64,000 bases of DNA from Pseudomonas viridiflava (GCA_900596015.1 UVIF01000001.1:886513-950512), one strand, 5' to 3'; positions 48,440 to 57,458 are shown, numbered from the stretch's first letter. Numbers and translations: made by a program. Notes: generated from the letters alone by a model not told the origin.

Positions 48440-48850
48440 TCATTCCGGAATAACGGCGATCACGTCGATTTCCATCAACCATTGCGGCTGGCCCAAGGCC
48501 GAGACTACCAGGCCCGTGGAGATCGGAAAGACACCTTTCAGCCAGCGGCCAACGACGTGATAGACCGGCTCGCGATAGCGCGGGTCAATGATGTAGGTGG
48601 TGGTCTTGACGATGTGCGACAGGTCGCTGCCCGCCTCTTCCAACAACTGCTTGACGTTTTTCATGGCCTGCTCGGCCTGCGCGGCCGGGTCACCGAGCCC
48701 CACCAGGTTGCCGTCGAAATCGGTGCCCACCTGGCCACGCACATAGACGGTATTGCCGGCCCGCACAGCCTGGCACAGGTCATTGTCCAGGCTCTGATTG
48801 GGGTAGGTATCCTTGGTGTTGAACATCCGAATACGGGTATGGGTAACCAT
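48440..48850 (-). CDS. RidA family protein (enamine/imine deaminase-like)
   Basis: A 136-residue YjgF/RidA-family protein. RidA enzymes hydrolyse reactive 2-aminoacrylate and related imines. The conserved Arg region is TTYIIDPRYREPVYHVVGRW, followed by STGLVVSALGQPQWLMEIDV. The start at 48850 is fixed by AAGGAG eight bases upstream. It is one of several genes of the cassette suggesting oxidation of an amine to an imine. Confidence 0.87.
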   Translation of the reverse strand: MVTHTRIRMFNTKDTYPNQSLDNDLCQAVRAGNTVYVRGQVGTDFDGNLVGLGDPAAQAEQAMKNVKQLLEEAGSDLSHIVKTTTYIIDPRYREPVYHVVGRWLKGVFPISTGLVVSALGQPQWLMEIDVIAVIPE

Positions 48851-48912
48851 GAACAAAACTCCTTGGCGTGTGCGTCGAGCGGACGCGACACAGTGGTAAT
48901 CAACAGCCTCGA

Positions 48913-50208
48913 TCAAGCGTTGGCGCGCACTGGGGTAGGCATCTCGGCGGCCGACCTGGACTCGTCGTAGGCGCGGTACTTGCGTTGGGTGGCGATCTGG
49001 TCGGCGACATGCCGGGCGTCGTGCCATACCCCCCAGATAAAGGCCGAACCGCGCCGTGACAGCCAAGGCAGGCCGACGAAATAGATGCCCTGCTCGCTGC
49101 TCACACCACGCTGGTGACGCGGCTTGCCGTTGGCGTGGAAGGCGTCCACCTGCAGCCAGCTGTAGTCTTGCGAGTATCCGGTGGCCCAGATGATCGTGGA
49201 CACGCCCGCCTCGGCCAGATCCAGCGCCTGCAGCGGCTGGGCGATGCAGGCCGCGTCGGCTACGCGCTCGCGGGCAGTCGGCTCCAGGGGCAAGTCCAGG
49301 CCGTTGCGCTCGGCATAGGCATCGGCCGCATCGAGCAGGGCCAGATAGTTCTCGTCACCCCGGTCGAGGTTGTCGTTCAGGTCCTGGGCAAAGGTGACGG
49401 TGCCATCGGCAAAACGCTCGGTCAGGCCGACCAGCACCATCCCGGCTTGCGCCAACCGACGAAAGTCCACGGTATGCCCGCCACGGGCGCCACTGACGGC
49501 TATGGTGACGTGCTCGCGGCCCGCCTGCACGGTCTCGCTGTCCCACAGCCCAAGCACACCCAGCCACCAGCAGAAATCCCGTCCGCGGTAAGCGCGCGGT
49601 GGCCGATCGTGCGGGCCAACCGACAGGTAGACCTTGCGCCCTGCGCGCAGCAGTTCCTCGGCGATCTGCACCCCGGATGACCCCGCACCGACCACCAGCA
49701 CCGCGCCTGCGGGCAATTGCTCGGGGTTGAAATAGTGTGCCGAATGGATCTGGTGGAGGGTTGAATCAGTGGGCGCGATGGCTGGGATGACCGGTTTCTG
49801 GAACGGCCCGGTGGCCGATACCAGATGCTTGACCGAATAGGTACCTGTGCTGGTTTCCACGGTGAACCCGGCGCGACCGACGTTGCGCGTCACTCGCTTG
49901 ACCTCCACACCGGTCTTGATCGGCGCATCGAATGTGCGCGCATAGGCTTCGAAATAATCGGCGACCTGCTCCTTGCCGGCGAAGCCGTCCGGGTCCATGT
50001 CGAACTCCAGGCCGGGGAACCGATCGTGCCAGGCCGGGCCGTTGGCCACCAATGAGTCCCAACGGCCCGAGCGCCAGGCTTCGGCGATGCGAGCCCGCTC
50101 CAGTACCAGATGAGGGATGCCCAGACGGCTCAGGTGCTCGCTCATGGCCACCCCGGCCTGGCCAGCACCCACTACCAGGGTGTCTATTTCGGTGATCTGT
50201 TGGTTCAT
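48913..50208 (-). CDS. Flavin-containing monooxygenase (CzcO/YUCCA-like)
   Basis: A 431-residue FAD/NADPH monooxygenase. Two Rossmann motifs are visible, GAGQAGVAMSEHL near residue 13 for FAD and VGAGSSGVQIAEEL near 180 for NADPH; ATGYSQDYSWL is the C-terminal ATG motif. The sequence is of the group-B, YUCCA/CzcO type that N- or S-oxygenates small substrates or oxidises keto acids. The ATG at 50208 has AAGGA seven bases upstream. The substrate in this pathway is not known. Confidence 0.87.
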   Translation of the reverse strand: MNQQITEIDTLVVGAGQAGVAMSEHLSRLGIPHLVLERARIAEAWRSGRWDSLVANGPAWHDRFPGLEFDMDPDGFAGKEQVADYFEAYARTFDAPIKTGVEVKRVTRNVGRAGFTVETSTGTYSVKHLVSATGPFQKPVIPAIAPTDSTLHQIHSAHYFNPEQLPAGAVLVVGAGSSGVQIAEELLRAGRKVYLSVGPHDRPPRAYRGRDFCWWLGVLGLWDSETVQAGREHVTIAVSGARGGHTVDFRRLAQAGMVLVGLTERFADGTVTFAQDLNDNLDRGDENYLALLDAADAYAERNGLDLPLEPTARERVADAACIAQPLQALDLAEAGVSTIIWATGYSQDYSWLQVDAFHANGKPRHQRGVSSEQGIYFVGLPWLSRRGSAFIWGVWHDARHVADQIATQRKYRAYDESRSAAEMPTPVRANA

Positions 50209-50330
50209 CTTGGCATCCTTCGGCAGGCCGTCGAGGCTTGCCGCTGTCTTCATGAAAATTCGAAAGCCGGGCGCACGGCGTCCTGCGGCACCCGCGAGGC
50301 TGTGCAGAGCGCTCAGTGGATGTCGGGTGC

Positions 50331-51062
50331 TCAGTCCACCAGCGAGGGATCCGCCTGAATCATCAGGTGCTTCATTTCTTCGAAATGGCGCTGGGAAAAA
50401 TCGCTGATCTTCTCCCAGTCCCGCGCGGTCTTTTCCGCCACGTCGTCGGCCAGCACCTTGAGCGGCTGACCGGTCGACCAGGCTGTCACCAGAATCTGGC
50501 AGGCACGCTCCAGGGTCCAGATGTCATCGAACGCCTCGCCCACCGTGGGGGCAGTGACGATGACACCATGGTTGCCCATCAGCAGCCGGCTCTTGTCCTG
50601 CAGCAGGCTGGCCAGGCGCGCGCCCTCGGCGCTGGTATCGGCCATGCCGCCATAGAGTTCATCCACCGCGACGCGGTTGAAATAGCGCGCCGTGTTCTGG
50701 TCGACCGGCACGATCCTGGGCTGCGCCAGGCAGGCCACGGCGGTGGTGTAGACCGGGTGCAGATGCAGCACCACACGGGCATCGGGTAGACGCTGATGAA
50801 CCTGACCATGGATCGACCAGGCGGTGGCATCCACGTCCGGGCGCTGCGCGGCTTCGGCATCGTCGGCATCGAGCAGCAACAGATCGCTGGCCCGCAGGCG
50901 GGAAAAATGCACCCATTTGGGGTTGAGCAGAAACTGCTTGCCGTCGGCGCTGATGGCCGCACTGAAATGGTTGGCGACCGCCTCATGCATGCCCAGGTGG
51001 GCGATGATACGGAACGTCGCCGCCAGGTCGACGCGCGTCTGTTCTTCGAAACTCAGGGCCAT
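50331..51062 (-). CDS. Class II aldolase/adducin family protein
   Basis: A 243-residue protein with the class II aldolase fold. Zinc ligands are in VVLHLHPVYTTA (HxH) and GNHGVIVTAP. Family members cleave or epimerise sugar phosphates, or act as decarboxylases or hydrolases on other 3-hydroxy acids. The ATG at 51062 (MALSFEEQTRVD) is preferred; a GTG four codons upstream also follows GGAG. It is in the cassette between the monooxygenase and the binding protein. Confidence 0.85.
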   Translation of the reverse strand: MALSFEEQTRVDLAATFRIIAHLGMHEAVANHFSAAISADGKQFLLNPKWVHFSRLRASDLLLLDADDAEAAQRPDVDATAWSIHGQVHQRLPDARVVLHLHPVYTTAVACLAQPRIVPVDQNTARYFNRVAVDELYGGMADTSAEGARLASLLQDKSRLLMGNHGVIVTAPTVGEAFDDIWTLERACQILVTAWSTGQPLKVLADDVAEKTARDWEKISDFSQRHFEEMKHLMIQADPSLVD

Positions 51063-51134
51063 GGCGCTGGGCACTCCGTTGGCACGTACCCGCGACGATC
51101 CACGGGCACTGTTGGCTGATCTTGATGCGCGATA

Positions 51135-51968
51135 TCAGGGCTTGGGCATCAATGTGGCGATGTCATCGGCGGTCGGCGCCTGGAATTTGTACTTGGCCAG
51201 CAAGGCGGCGTACTCCGGCGTCTTGCTGTACTTGTCCAGGCCTTCGACCAGCGCATTCCTGACCGCATCGTTGCCCTTCTTCACGCCAAAGCCGTTGAGC
51301 ACCGGGTAGATCAGGGTCTGCGAGGAAATCACTACGCGATTGCCCAGCTTGTCGACCACACCACGGGCGACCGCCGCGTCAGTGATCTGCGCCTCGACCG
51401 CGTGCGCCAGCATGGCCTGGGTGGCCTGTGGATCGGTGCCGTACTCGCTGATGGCGATCGGTTGCAGACCGTTTTTCACGCAGTACTCGGCAGACAGCTT
51501 CTGCAACTGCTGCAACCAGGACGTGGCACCCATGGAGCCGATCTTGTGGCCGCAGAACTCTTCAGGCGTCTTGGGCTGATAGTCACTGCCCTTCACCGCA
51601 AGAATCGACTCGCCGCTTTTTAGGTAGGGGACCATGTCGATCACTTTCAGGCGGTCGGCGGTGATGTACATCGACGAGTTGGTGATATCGAACCGTCCGG
51701 CCTGCAGTCCGCTGATCAGGTTGGGAAAGCGCGTGTCGATGTTTTCCGCAGTCATGCCCATGACCTTGGCCAGACCGTCGAGAAATTCGATATCGAAGCC
51801 GGCGGGTTTGTTCTTCTCCATGTACTCGTAGGGGAAGAACGTCATGTCGGAACCGGCGACGATCTTGCCGGGCTGCTGGAACGCCGAAGCGCTCAACGAA
51901 CTGGCAGCCAGGACGGCGCCGAACACGGCCATGGCAACGGGACGGACGATCAGGCTTGGCAATTTCAT
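51135..51968 (-). CDS. ABC transporter substrate-binding protein, amino-acid type (SBP family 3)
   Basis: A 277-residue periplasmic receptor. The signal peptide ends SLSASAFQQ, and the mature part shows GSDMTFFPYEYMEKNKPAGF, DIEFLDGLAKVM and FDITNSSMYITADR, typical of polar amino-acid or opine receptors. It is the only receptor of the cassette and probably feeds the permease-ATPase fusion two genes upstream. Confidence 0.9.
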   Translation of the reverse strand: MKLPSLIVRPVAMAVFGAVLAASSLSASAFQQPGKIVAGSDMTFFPYEYMEKNKPAGFDIEFLDGLAKVMGMTAENIDTRFPNLISGLQAGRFDITNSSMYITADRLKVIDMVPYLKSGESILAVKGSDYQPKTPEEFCGHKIGSMGATSWLQQLQKLSAEYCVKNGLQPIAISEYGTDPQATQAMLAHAVEAQITDAAVARGVVDKLGNRVVISSQTLIYPVLNGFGVKKGNDAVRNALVEGLDKYSKTPEYAALLAKYKFQAPTADDIATLMPKP

Positions 51969-51993
51969 GGGGTATTCCTCGCAGTCAATGGAG

Positions 51994-52866
51994 TCAGGCT
52001 GTCGTCAGGTCGGTACCGGCCTGCTGGACGAAAAACGATGCACCCTTGGGTTTCTGGGGCAGGCGAACGTGGTGATCGGTGCTGCGCACCAGGCCGCTCT
52101 CGCGCCCGGTCACCAGGCGCCCGGCGTGCTCGCTGGGCAGCGGGTTGTCGGCCAGCGGCAAAGCGTCCTCGGCGGCGTAGACGCTGATGAACAGGGTTCG
52201 CGGATCTTCGGTGTGGTTGGGGCTTGAGGCATGCAGCAGGCGGGTGTGCATGAAGCACACCGAACCGGGCGGACCGAAGCACGCCACCGGCGCCTGGCAG
52301 TGCTCATCGACCACGGCATCGGCCACCGCACCGGTAAAACGCTCGTCGTGCCAGTGCGACCACAGCGGGCCTGTGTGGCTGCCGGGTATGACCTTGAGCG
52401 GGCCGTTCTGCGGGGTCACTTCGCTGACCATCAACAGCGCCGTCACCAGGTCATCGTTGCTGTGCGGGGTGAACAGGAAATCCTGGTGCCATTTCACCTG
52501 GGTGGCGGTGTGCGGCAGCTTGGAGTTGATCTTGCTGTGGTGGAAGCGCGTGCCGGTACCGCCGATGAGTTGCCCGGCAATCTCGGCCATGCGCGATGCG
52601 AAGGCGGCCTGGCGATACGCCGGCGAAATCTCGGTGGGCGAGGCCACGCGGCGCAGCGAAGGATGGTCCGCGCGGTGATCGCTTTCCACATCGAAACGTG
52701 GTCGTCCATCCAGCGTTTCACCCCAGGCCAGGGACTGGCTGCGGCTGTCCTGAACCCACTGGTCGAAGTCCTGTTGCAGCGCGGCGACTTCCGGCGCAGC
52801 CAGCACGTCCTCCACGACCAGAAAGCCATCTTGATGAAACCGGTCTATCTGCCATTGCTCGATCAT
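51994..52866 (-). CDS. Phytanoyl-CoA dioxygenase (PhyH) family protein
   Basis: A 290-residue Fe(II)/2-oxoglutarate dioxygenase-like protein. The metal HxD is in VKWHQDFLFTPHSNDD; the distal His is in CFMHTRLLHASSPN. Relatives include EctD and other hydroxylases of small nitrogen compounds. Here it lies between the two transporter genes, so it probably hydroxylates the imported substrate. The ATG at 52866 (MIEQWQIDRF) is chosen over 52881. Confidence 0.87.
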   Translation of the reverse strand: MIEQWQIDRFHQDGFLVVEDVLAAPEVAALQQDFDQWVQDSRSQSLAWGETLDGRPRFDVESDHRADHPSLRRVASPTEISPAYRQAAFASRMAEIAGQLIGGTGTRFHHSKINSKLPHTATQVKWHQDFLFTPHSNDDLVTALLMVSEVTPQNGPLKVIPGSHTGPLWSHWHDERFTGAVADAVVDEHCQAPVACFGPPGSVCFMHTRLLHASSPNHTEDPRTLFISVYAAEDALPLADNPLPSEHAGRLVTGRESGLVRSTDHHVRLPQKPKGASFFVQQAGTDLTTA

Positions 52867-52895
52867 GTTTGCTACTCGCACCAGTTAGGTTGGAT

Positions 52896-54416
52896 TCAGG
52901 CCAACGAGACATCTTTGAGGAACGCTTCCACCCGCGGGTTATGCCCGCTACGCAGCGCCTGCGGGCTGTCATCGCAGACCACGCGGCCCTTCTCCATGAA
53001 GACGATGCGATCGGAAACCTTGAAGGCGAAATTCATTTCGTGGGTCACGATGATCATGGTGATGCCTTCGCTGGCCAGCGCTTCGATGACCTGCAACACC
53101 TCGTTGACCTTCTCCGGGTCGAGCGCCGAGGTGGGTTCGTCGAAGAGCATGATCTGCGGGCGCATCATCAGTGCACGGGCAATCGCCACGCGTTGCTGTT
53201 GGCCGCCGGACAATTGATGCGGGTACTTCCAGGCATGGTCGAGCATGCCGACCTTGTGCAGCAGCGCGTAGGCCTGCTGCCGGAGATCGGCCAGCGGCGC
53301 CAGGCGGTGATAACGCGGGGCCATGAGCAGGTTGTTGAGCACGGTCATGTGCGGGAACAGGTTGAAGCTCTGGAACACCATGCCGATGTTCAGGCGATGC
53401 TCGGCGTGTTCCACATAACGCTGCGGCTGTGCGCCCTGTCGGTCCAGGTGAATGAACGGCTGGCCGTTGATCTTGATGTCACCGTTGTCGATCTGCTCCA
53501 GCCCGTTGAGCAGGCGAATCAGCGTGGTCTTGCCCGAGCCCGAAGGGCCGATGACCGACACCACTTCACCCGGCTGGATCTGCAAGCTCACCGCGCCCAG
53601 TACTTCGACGTCGTTATAGGCCTTGTGCAGCTTGGTCGCCTGCAGCGCGGGGCCAGTCGAATCGCTGTTGGGCCGCGCCAGGGCAGCCTTGTGCTCGGTG
53701 GCCAGCCGCAGCACTTCGGCATCGGGCAGGCGCGCGGCCTTGGTCTGGGTCACGTCCAGATAGCGCTCCAGGCGCTTGAGCAGAAAGTCGAACACGGTCA
53801 CGATCAGCACGTAGAAGAACGCCACCCCGGCCATGGTTTCCATGACCAGAAAGTTCTGCGAGTACAGGCGCTGCCCCACCATGAGGATCTCGGTCAACGA
53901 GATCACCGACACCAGCGAGCTGAGCTTGACGATGGAGATGAATTCATTGGTGAGCGAAGGCAGTGCCACCCGCAACGCCTGGGGAATGACGATGCGCCAT
54001 TGCGTGCCCGCAAAGCGCAGGCCCAAGGCCCGCGCGGCCTCGCTCTGGCCCTTGGCGATGGACAGCAGGCCGCCGCGATGGATCTCCGCGACGTAGGCGG
54101 TTTCACTGAGCACCAGCGCGATCAGGCCGGCCCAGAACGGGTTGGCCAGCACGGCCGATGTGGACGGCATTGCTTGCGGCAGGTTGTAGACGAATATCAG
54201 CAGCACCAACAGCGGCAGACTGCGAAACAGCCAGATATAACCGCGCGCTGGCAGATTGATCAATGGACGGGTGGACTGCTTCGCCAGGGCCAGAACAAAG
54301 CCCAGCACGATACTGATGACCCAGGTCAATACGCTGAGTTGAATCACGGTCCAGGCCGCCATCCAGAACTCGGTATCGCTGAGCAGACCAAACATGTATT
54401 TCCAGTCAAACGTCAT
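52896..54416 (-). CDS. Polar amino-acid ABC transporter permease fused to ATP-binding domain
   Basis: A 506-residue fusion. Residues 1-220 are a HisM/GlnP-type permease (LLSDTEFWMAAWTVIQLSVL and RFAGTQWRIVIPQALRVALP as the EAA loop). Residues 250-500 are a GlnQ/HisP-type ATPase with Walker A GPSGSGKTTL, signature LSGGQQQRVA and Walker B IMLFDEPTSALD. With the binding protein at 51135, a full importer would need only two genes. Starts at 54416 (MTFDWKYMFGLL) or 54440 are possible. A LysR gene is divergent. Confidence 0.92.
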   Translation of the reverse strand: MTFDWKYMFGLLSDTEFWMAAWTVIQLSVLTWVISIVLGFVLALAKQSTRPLINLPARGYIWLFRSLPLLVLLIFVYNLPQAMPSTSAVLANPFWAGLIALVLSETAYVAEIHRGGLLSIAKGQSEAARALGLRFAGTQWRIVIPQALRVALPSLTNEFISIVKLSSLVSVISLTEILMVGQRLYSQNFLVMETMAGVAFFYVLIVTVFDFLLKRLERYLDVTQTKAARLPDAEVLRLATEHKAALARPNSDSTGPALQATKLHKAYNDVEVLGAVSLQIQPGEVVSVIGPSGSGKTTLIRLLNGLEQIDNGDIKINGQPFIHLDRQGAQPQRYVEHAEHRLNIGMVFQSFNLFPHMTVLNNLLMAPRYHRLAPLADLRQQAYALLHKVGMLDHAWKYPHQLSGGQQQRVAIARALMMRPQIMLFDEPTSALDPEKVNEVLQVIEALASEGITMIIVTHEMNFAFKVSDRIVFMEKGRVVCDDSPQALRSGHNPRVEAFLKDVSLA

Positions 54417-54557
54417 CGTCGGCTCGCTCGGCAAGGTCAATAGTGATGGGTGACTTCCTGTCGGATCTGAACTTCGAACGTTGCCCGTTCTGCCCGTCTT
54501 GAAACCATCATGATTGATGCCAGGTCGTGCCGAAATTAGTAAATTCGGGCCCCTTGC

Positions 54558-54572
54558 ATAGGAAAAAACTAA
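54558..54572. promoter_or_regulatory. Putative LysR operator, ABC side
   Basis: ATAGGAAAAAACTAA contains the T-N11-A core TAGGAAAAAACTA, matching 11 of 13 bases of the site at 54868. It lies about 140 bases upstream of the ABC fusion gene at the start of the cassette transcript. Confidence 0.5.
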
Positions 54573-54867
54573 GCAGTCTTCATTCCAGAGAACTTCATAC
54601 GCGGCGCCTTCGCGTCATTCGGTGGCATTGCTGCAAAGCGCTGAAAACAGCTGCACGCTTTTAGCGCAACCTGTTTGCGGTCTTGTCGGGTACGAGACCT
54701 TTTGGTGCGAAACACCTTTCATGCCTTGATTCATTGGGTGTGCCGGAATGCCGCACTGCAAGAGTCCATTTCATCGGGCCGCCGGGGTCAGGCGCAGCGT
54801 GGGCTCGGGGGCCCCGCCAGTCTTTGTTGTCCCGGCTCAGCTGCGCACTGGCATGGTCTTCGCACAC

Positions 54868-54882
54868 ATAGGCAAAACCTAT
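54868..54882. promoter_or_regulatory. Putative LysR operator, regulator side
   Basis: ATAGG-CAAAA-CCTAT is a perfect five-base inverted repeat with the T-N11-A spacing of LysR boxes. It lies 46-60 bases upstream of the lysR start, right for autoregulation. Confidence 0.6.
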
Positions 54883-54927
54883 TCAGGCGGCGCCTGACTG
54901 AACGGCGCTGCCGAGGAGCTGAACTTG

Positions 54928-55884
54928 ATGCACTTCACCCTTCGGCAACTCAAATACTTCGTGGCAGCCGTCGAACAAGACAGCATTGCCGAAGCCTCCA
55001 GACAACTGCATATATCGCAGCCGTCGATCTCCGTCGCCATCAAGAACCTGGAAGAAGCATTCAATCAGCCTTTGTTCGTCCGTCATCATGCCCAAGGTGT
55101 TTCACTCACCGCTGGCGGCGGCCGGATCTATGAAAAAGCCAAGGAGTTGCTGAGGCTGTCGCAAGAGTTGGAACAGGATTCACGTGCCGAGAATGGCAAT
55201 GTTTCAGGCACTATTGCCATTGGCTGTTTCGAATCGGCAGCGCCTTTGTATATGCCCAAGTTGGTAGCCGGATTCAAAAGCCTGTACCCGGAAGTTTCCA
55301 TTCAGCTGTATGACGGCGAACAGCATGAACTGATGCATGGCCTGCATCGGGGCCGTTTCGACCTGGCTTTTCTCTATGATCTGGAGCTGGGCACGACCAT
55401 ACACAAACAGGCCCTCAACGCACCGCACAAGCCCTACGCCCTGCTGCCTGCCGAGCATCCCCTGGCGCAGCAGGCGTCCGTGACCTTGCAGGCCCTGAGC
55501 CACGAGCCGATGATCCTGCTCGATGCCGTGCCCAGCCGGAGTTACTTCATGGATATCTTCACCGAGAAGGGCTATGCGCCAGTGGTCGCCTACAGCTCCC
55601 CTTCCATTGAAATGGTGCGCTGCATGGTAGGGCAAGGTCTGGGGTTTTCGGTGCTGGTAACGCGGCCGTGTACGCAGATGACATACGACGGCAAGCTGCT
55701 GGCTCACCTGGAGATCGAAGACGACATGCCGGCCTCGACCTTGGTGATGGCGCACCTGCGCAACAACCAGCCAAGTCGGGCGACCCGGCTGTTCATGGAG
55801 TACTGTTCGAGTGTGGAGCTGACGCCGCCCGGGGCGGCGGCGTCTGCAATCCAGGCAGAACGAGAGGCTTACTGCCCAGCCTGA
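54928..55884 (+). CDS. LysR-family transcriptional regulator
   Basis: A 318-residue LTTR. The winged helix is MHFTLRQLKYFVAAVEQDSI followed by AEASRQLHISQPSISVAIKN; the ligand domain covers residues 90-300. GAGGAG sits at 54913-54918, ten bases before the ATG at 54928. It is divergent from the ABC/monooxygenase cassette and is its likely activator. The C-terminal tail (about 25 residues, rich in Ala) runs past the stop of the convergent gene, with a 16-base overlap. Confidence 0.9.
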   Translation: MHFTLRQLKYFVAAVEQDSIAEASRQLHISQPSISVAIKNLEEAFNQPLFVRHHAQGVSLTAGGGRIYEKAKELLRLSQELEQDSRAENGNVSGTIAIGCFESAAPLYMPKLVAGFKSLYPEVSIQLYDGEQHELMHGLHRGRFDLAFLYDLELGTTIHKQALNAPHKPYALLPAEHPLAQQASVTLQALSHEPMILLDAVPSRSYFMDIFTEKGYAPVVAYSSPSIEMVRCMVGQGLGFSVLVTRPCTQMTYDGKLLAHLEIEDDMPASTLVMAHLRNNQPSRATRLFMEYCSSVELTPPGAAASAIQAEREAYCPA

Positions 55885-56417
55885 TTTTCGCCCAGGATCA
55901 ACTGACCCTGCTTGTTCACAGGGATCTGCGAACCGGGATCGCGATCCATGCGCACCTGGCCAACCTTGCCATCGAGCTGGTACTTCACGTTGTAGCCGAC
56001 GACCTTGTCGCTGATGTCGTTGACGGTGTTGCAGCGCGTCTGGGTGGTGGTGTAGGTGTCGCGGCCTTGCATGCCTTCCTGCACCTTGTTGCCCGCATAG
56101 CCACCGCCAACGGCACCGGCCACGGTCGCGATCTTCTTGCCGTTGCCACCGCCGACCTGGTTGCCGAGCAGACCACCTGCCACTGCACCAAGGACGCTGC
56201 CAACGATCTGATGTTGGTCCTGAACCGCCTTCTGCCGAGTCACGGTGACGTCCTTGCACACTTCGCGAGGCGTCTTGATCTGCTGTTTGATTGGCTCTGC
56301 GGCCAATACGTCAGCGTACTCGGGGCCCTTGTTCACGAGGCTGTAGGTTGCAACGGCGCCTCCGGCGGTAACACCGACTGCACCGAGCACTGCACCAATC
56401 AGCAACGATTTATTCAC
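55869..56417 (-). CDS. Glycine-zipper 2TM domain envelope protein
   Basis: A 182-residue envelope protein. An N-terminal hydrophobic segment (LIGAVLGAVGVTAGGAVATY) is followed by a glycine-zipper hairpin, SVLGAVAGGLLGNQVGGGNG and VAGAVGGGYAGNKVQEGMQG. The GTG at 56417 has a perfect AGGAGG upstream. In reference pseudomonads (PA3819) this gene lies next to suhB; here a 9-kb cassette separates them. Confidence 0.87.
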   Translation of the reverse strand: MNKSLLIGAVLGAVGVTAGGAVATYSLVNKGPEYADVLAAEPIKQQIKTPREVCKDVTVTRQKAVQDQHQIVGSVLGAVAGGLLGNQVGGGNGKKIATVAGAVGGGYAGNKVQEGMQGRDTYTTTQTRCNTVNDISDKVVGYNVKYQLDGKVGQVRMDRDPGSQIPVNKQGQLILGENQAGQ

Positions 56418-56537
56418 TTTGAACCTCCTGACTACAATCATGGCACGAAGCCACGCTTCCCTGCCTTGGAGCATAAAAAAAGGCGCGAGTTCAATACTCG
56501 CGCCTTTCGGGCCTTGCCGCCGGGACAGTCGAACGTC

Positions 56538-57449
56538 TTATGGACGGTCGTCGACCTGGTCCTTGGCCACTGGAGGAATCAAATCCTCGCTGCTCAGGTT
56601 CAGCCAGATCAGTACCACGTTGGCGATGTAGATCGACGAGTAGGTACCGGCCATCACGCCGATGAACAGCGCCAGCGAGAAGCCCCACAGGTTGTCGCCA
56701 CCGAAGAACATCAAGGCGGCGATGGCCAGCAAGGTCGACACCGAGGTCGCCACGGTTCGCAGCAGTGTCTGGGTGGTGGACACGTTGATGTTCTCGATCA
56801 AGGACGCCTTGCGCATCACCCGGAAGTTCTCGCGAACCCGGTCGAATACCACGATGGTGTCGTTGAGCGAGTAACCGATGATGGCCAGTACCGCCGCCAG
56901 CACCGTCAGGTCGAAGGTGATCTGGAAGAACGACAGCAGGCCCACGGTGACGATCACGTCGTGGATCAACGACAGGATCGCGCCGACTGCGAACTTCCAC
57001 TGGAAGCGGAACGCCAGATAGATGAGCACGCCGCCCAGCGCCAGTAACATGCCGAGGCCGCCTTGGTCGCGCAGTTCTTCACCCACCTGCGGACCGACGA
57101 ACTCGACACGCTTGACCGTGGCAGGGTTGTCGCCACCGACCGTCTGCAGCGCCGCCGCGACCTGGTTGCCCAATTGCGGGTCTTCACCCGGCATGCGCAC
57201 CAGCAGGTCGGTGGTAGCACCGAAGTTCTGCACCACGGCATCGTGATAACCGGCTTTCACCAGCTCTTCACGCACCAGGCCCAGGTCGGCCGGCTTTTCG
57301 TAGGTCAGCTCGATGAGCGTACCGCCGGTGAAGTCCAGCCCGTAGTTCATGCCCTTGTGAAACATGCTGAACAGCGCCAGCACGGTAAGGAGCACGGTGA
57401 TGGCGAACGCAATATTGCGAACGCCCATGAAGTTGATGGTACGTAACAT
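56538..57449 (-). CDS. secF: Protein translocase subunit SecF
   Basis: A 303-residue RND-type membrane protein with six helices that works with SecD in proton-driven export. The N-terminus has MNYGLDFTGGTLIELTYEKP; the helix motif GYSLNDTIVVFDRVREN is conserved in SecF. It lies nine bases after secD. Confidence 0.97.
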   Translation of the reverse strand: MLRTINFMGVRNIAFAITVLLTVLALFSMFHKGMNYGLDFTGGTLIELTYEKPADLGLVREELVKAGYHDAVVQNFGATTDLLVRMPGEDPQLGNQVAAALQTVGGDNPATVKRVEFVGPQVGEELRDQGGLGMLLALGGVLIYLAFRFQWKFAVGAILSLIHDVIVTVGLLSFFQITFDLTVLAAVLAIIGYSLNDTIVVFDRVRENFRVMRKASLIENINVSTTQTLLRTVATSVSTLLAIAALMFFGGDNLWGFSLALFIGVMAGTYSSIYIANVVLIWLNLSSEDLIPPVAKDQVDDRP

Positions 57450-57458
57450 GGCAGCCCC

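Larger units (their letters stand above)
54441..54927. other. Divergent promoter region of the accessory cassette
   Basis: No gene is seen in these 487 bases. The region is less GC-rich than its flanks and holds two T-N11-A palindromes at 54558-54572 and 54868-54882, one toward each divergent gene. Confidence 0.6.

Noticed and set aside
54675..55133. A 152-codon open frame before and into the LysR gene
   Set aside because: It overlaps the LysR start in another frame, and has no family features.
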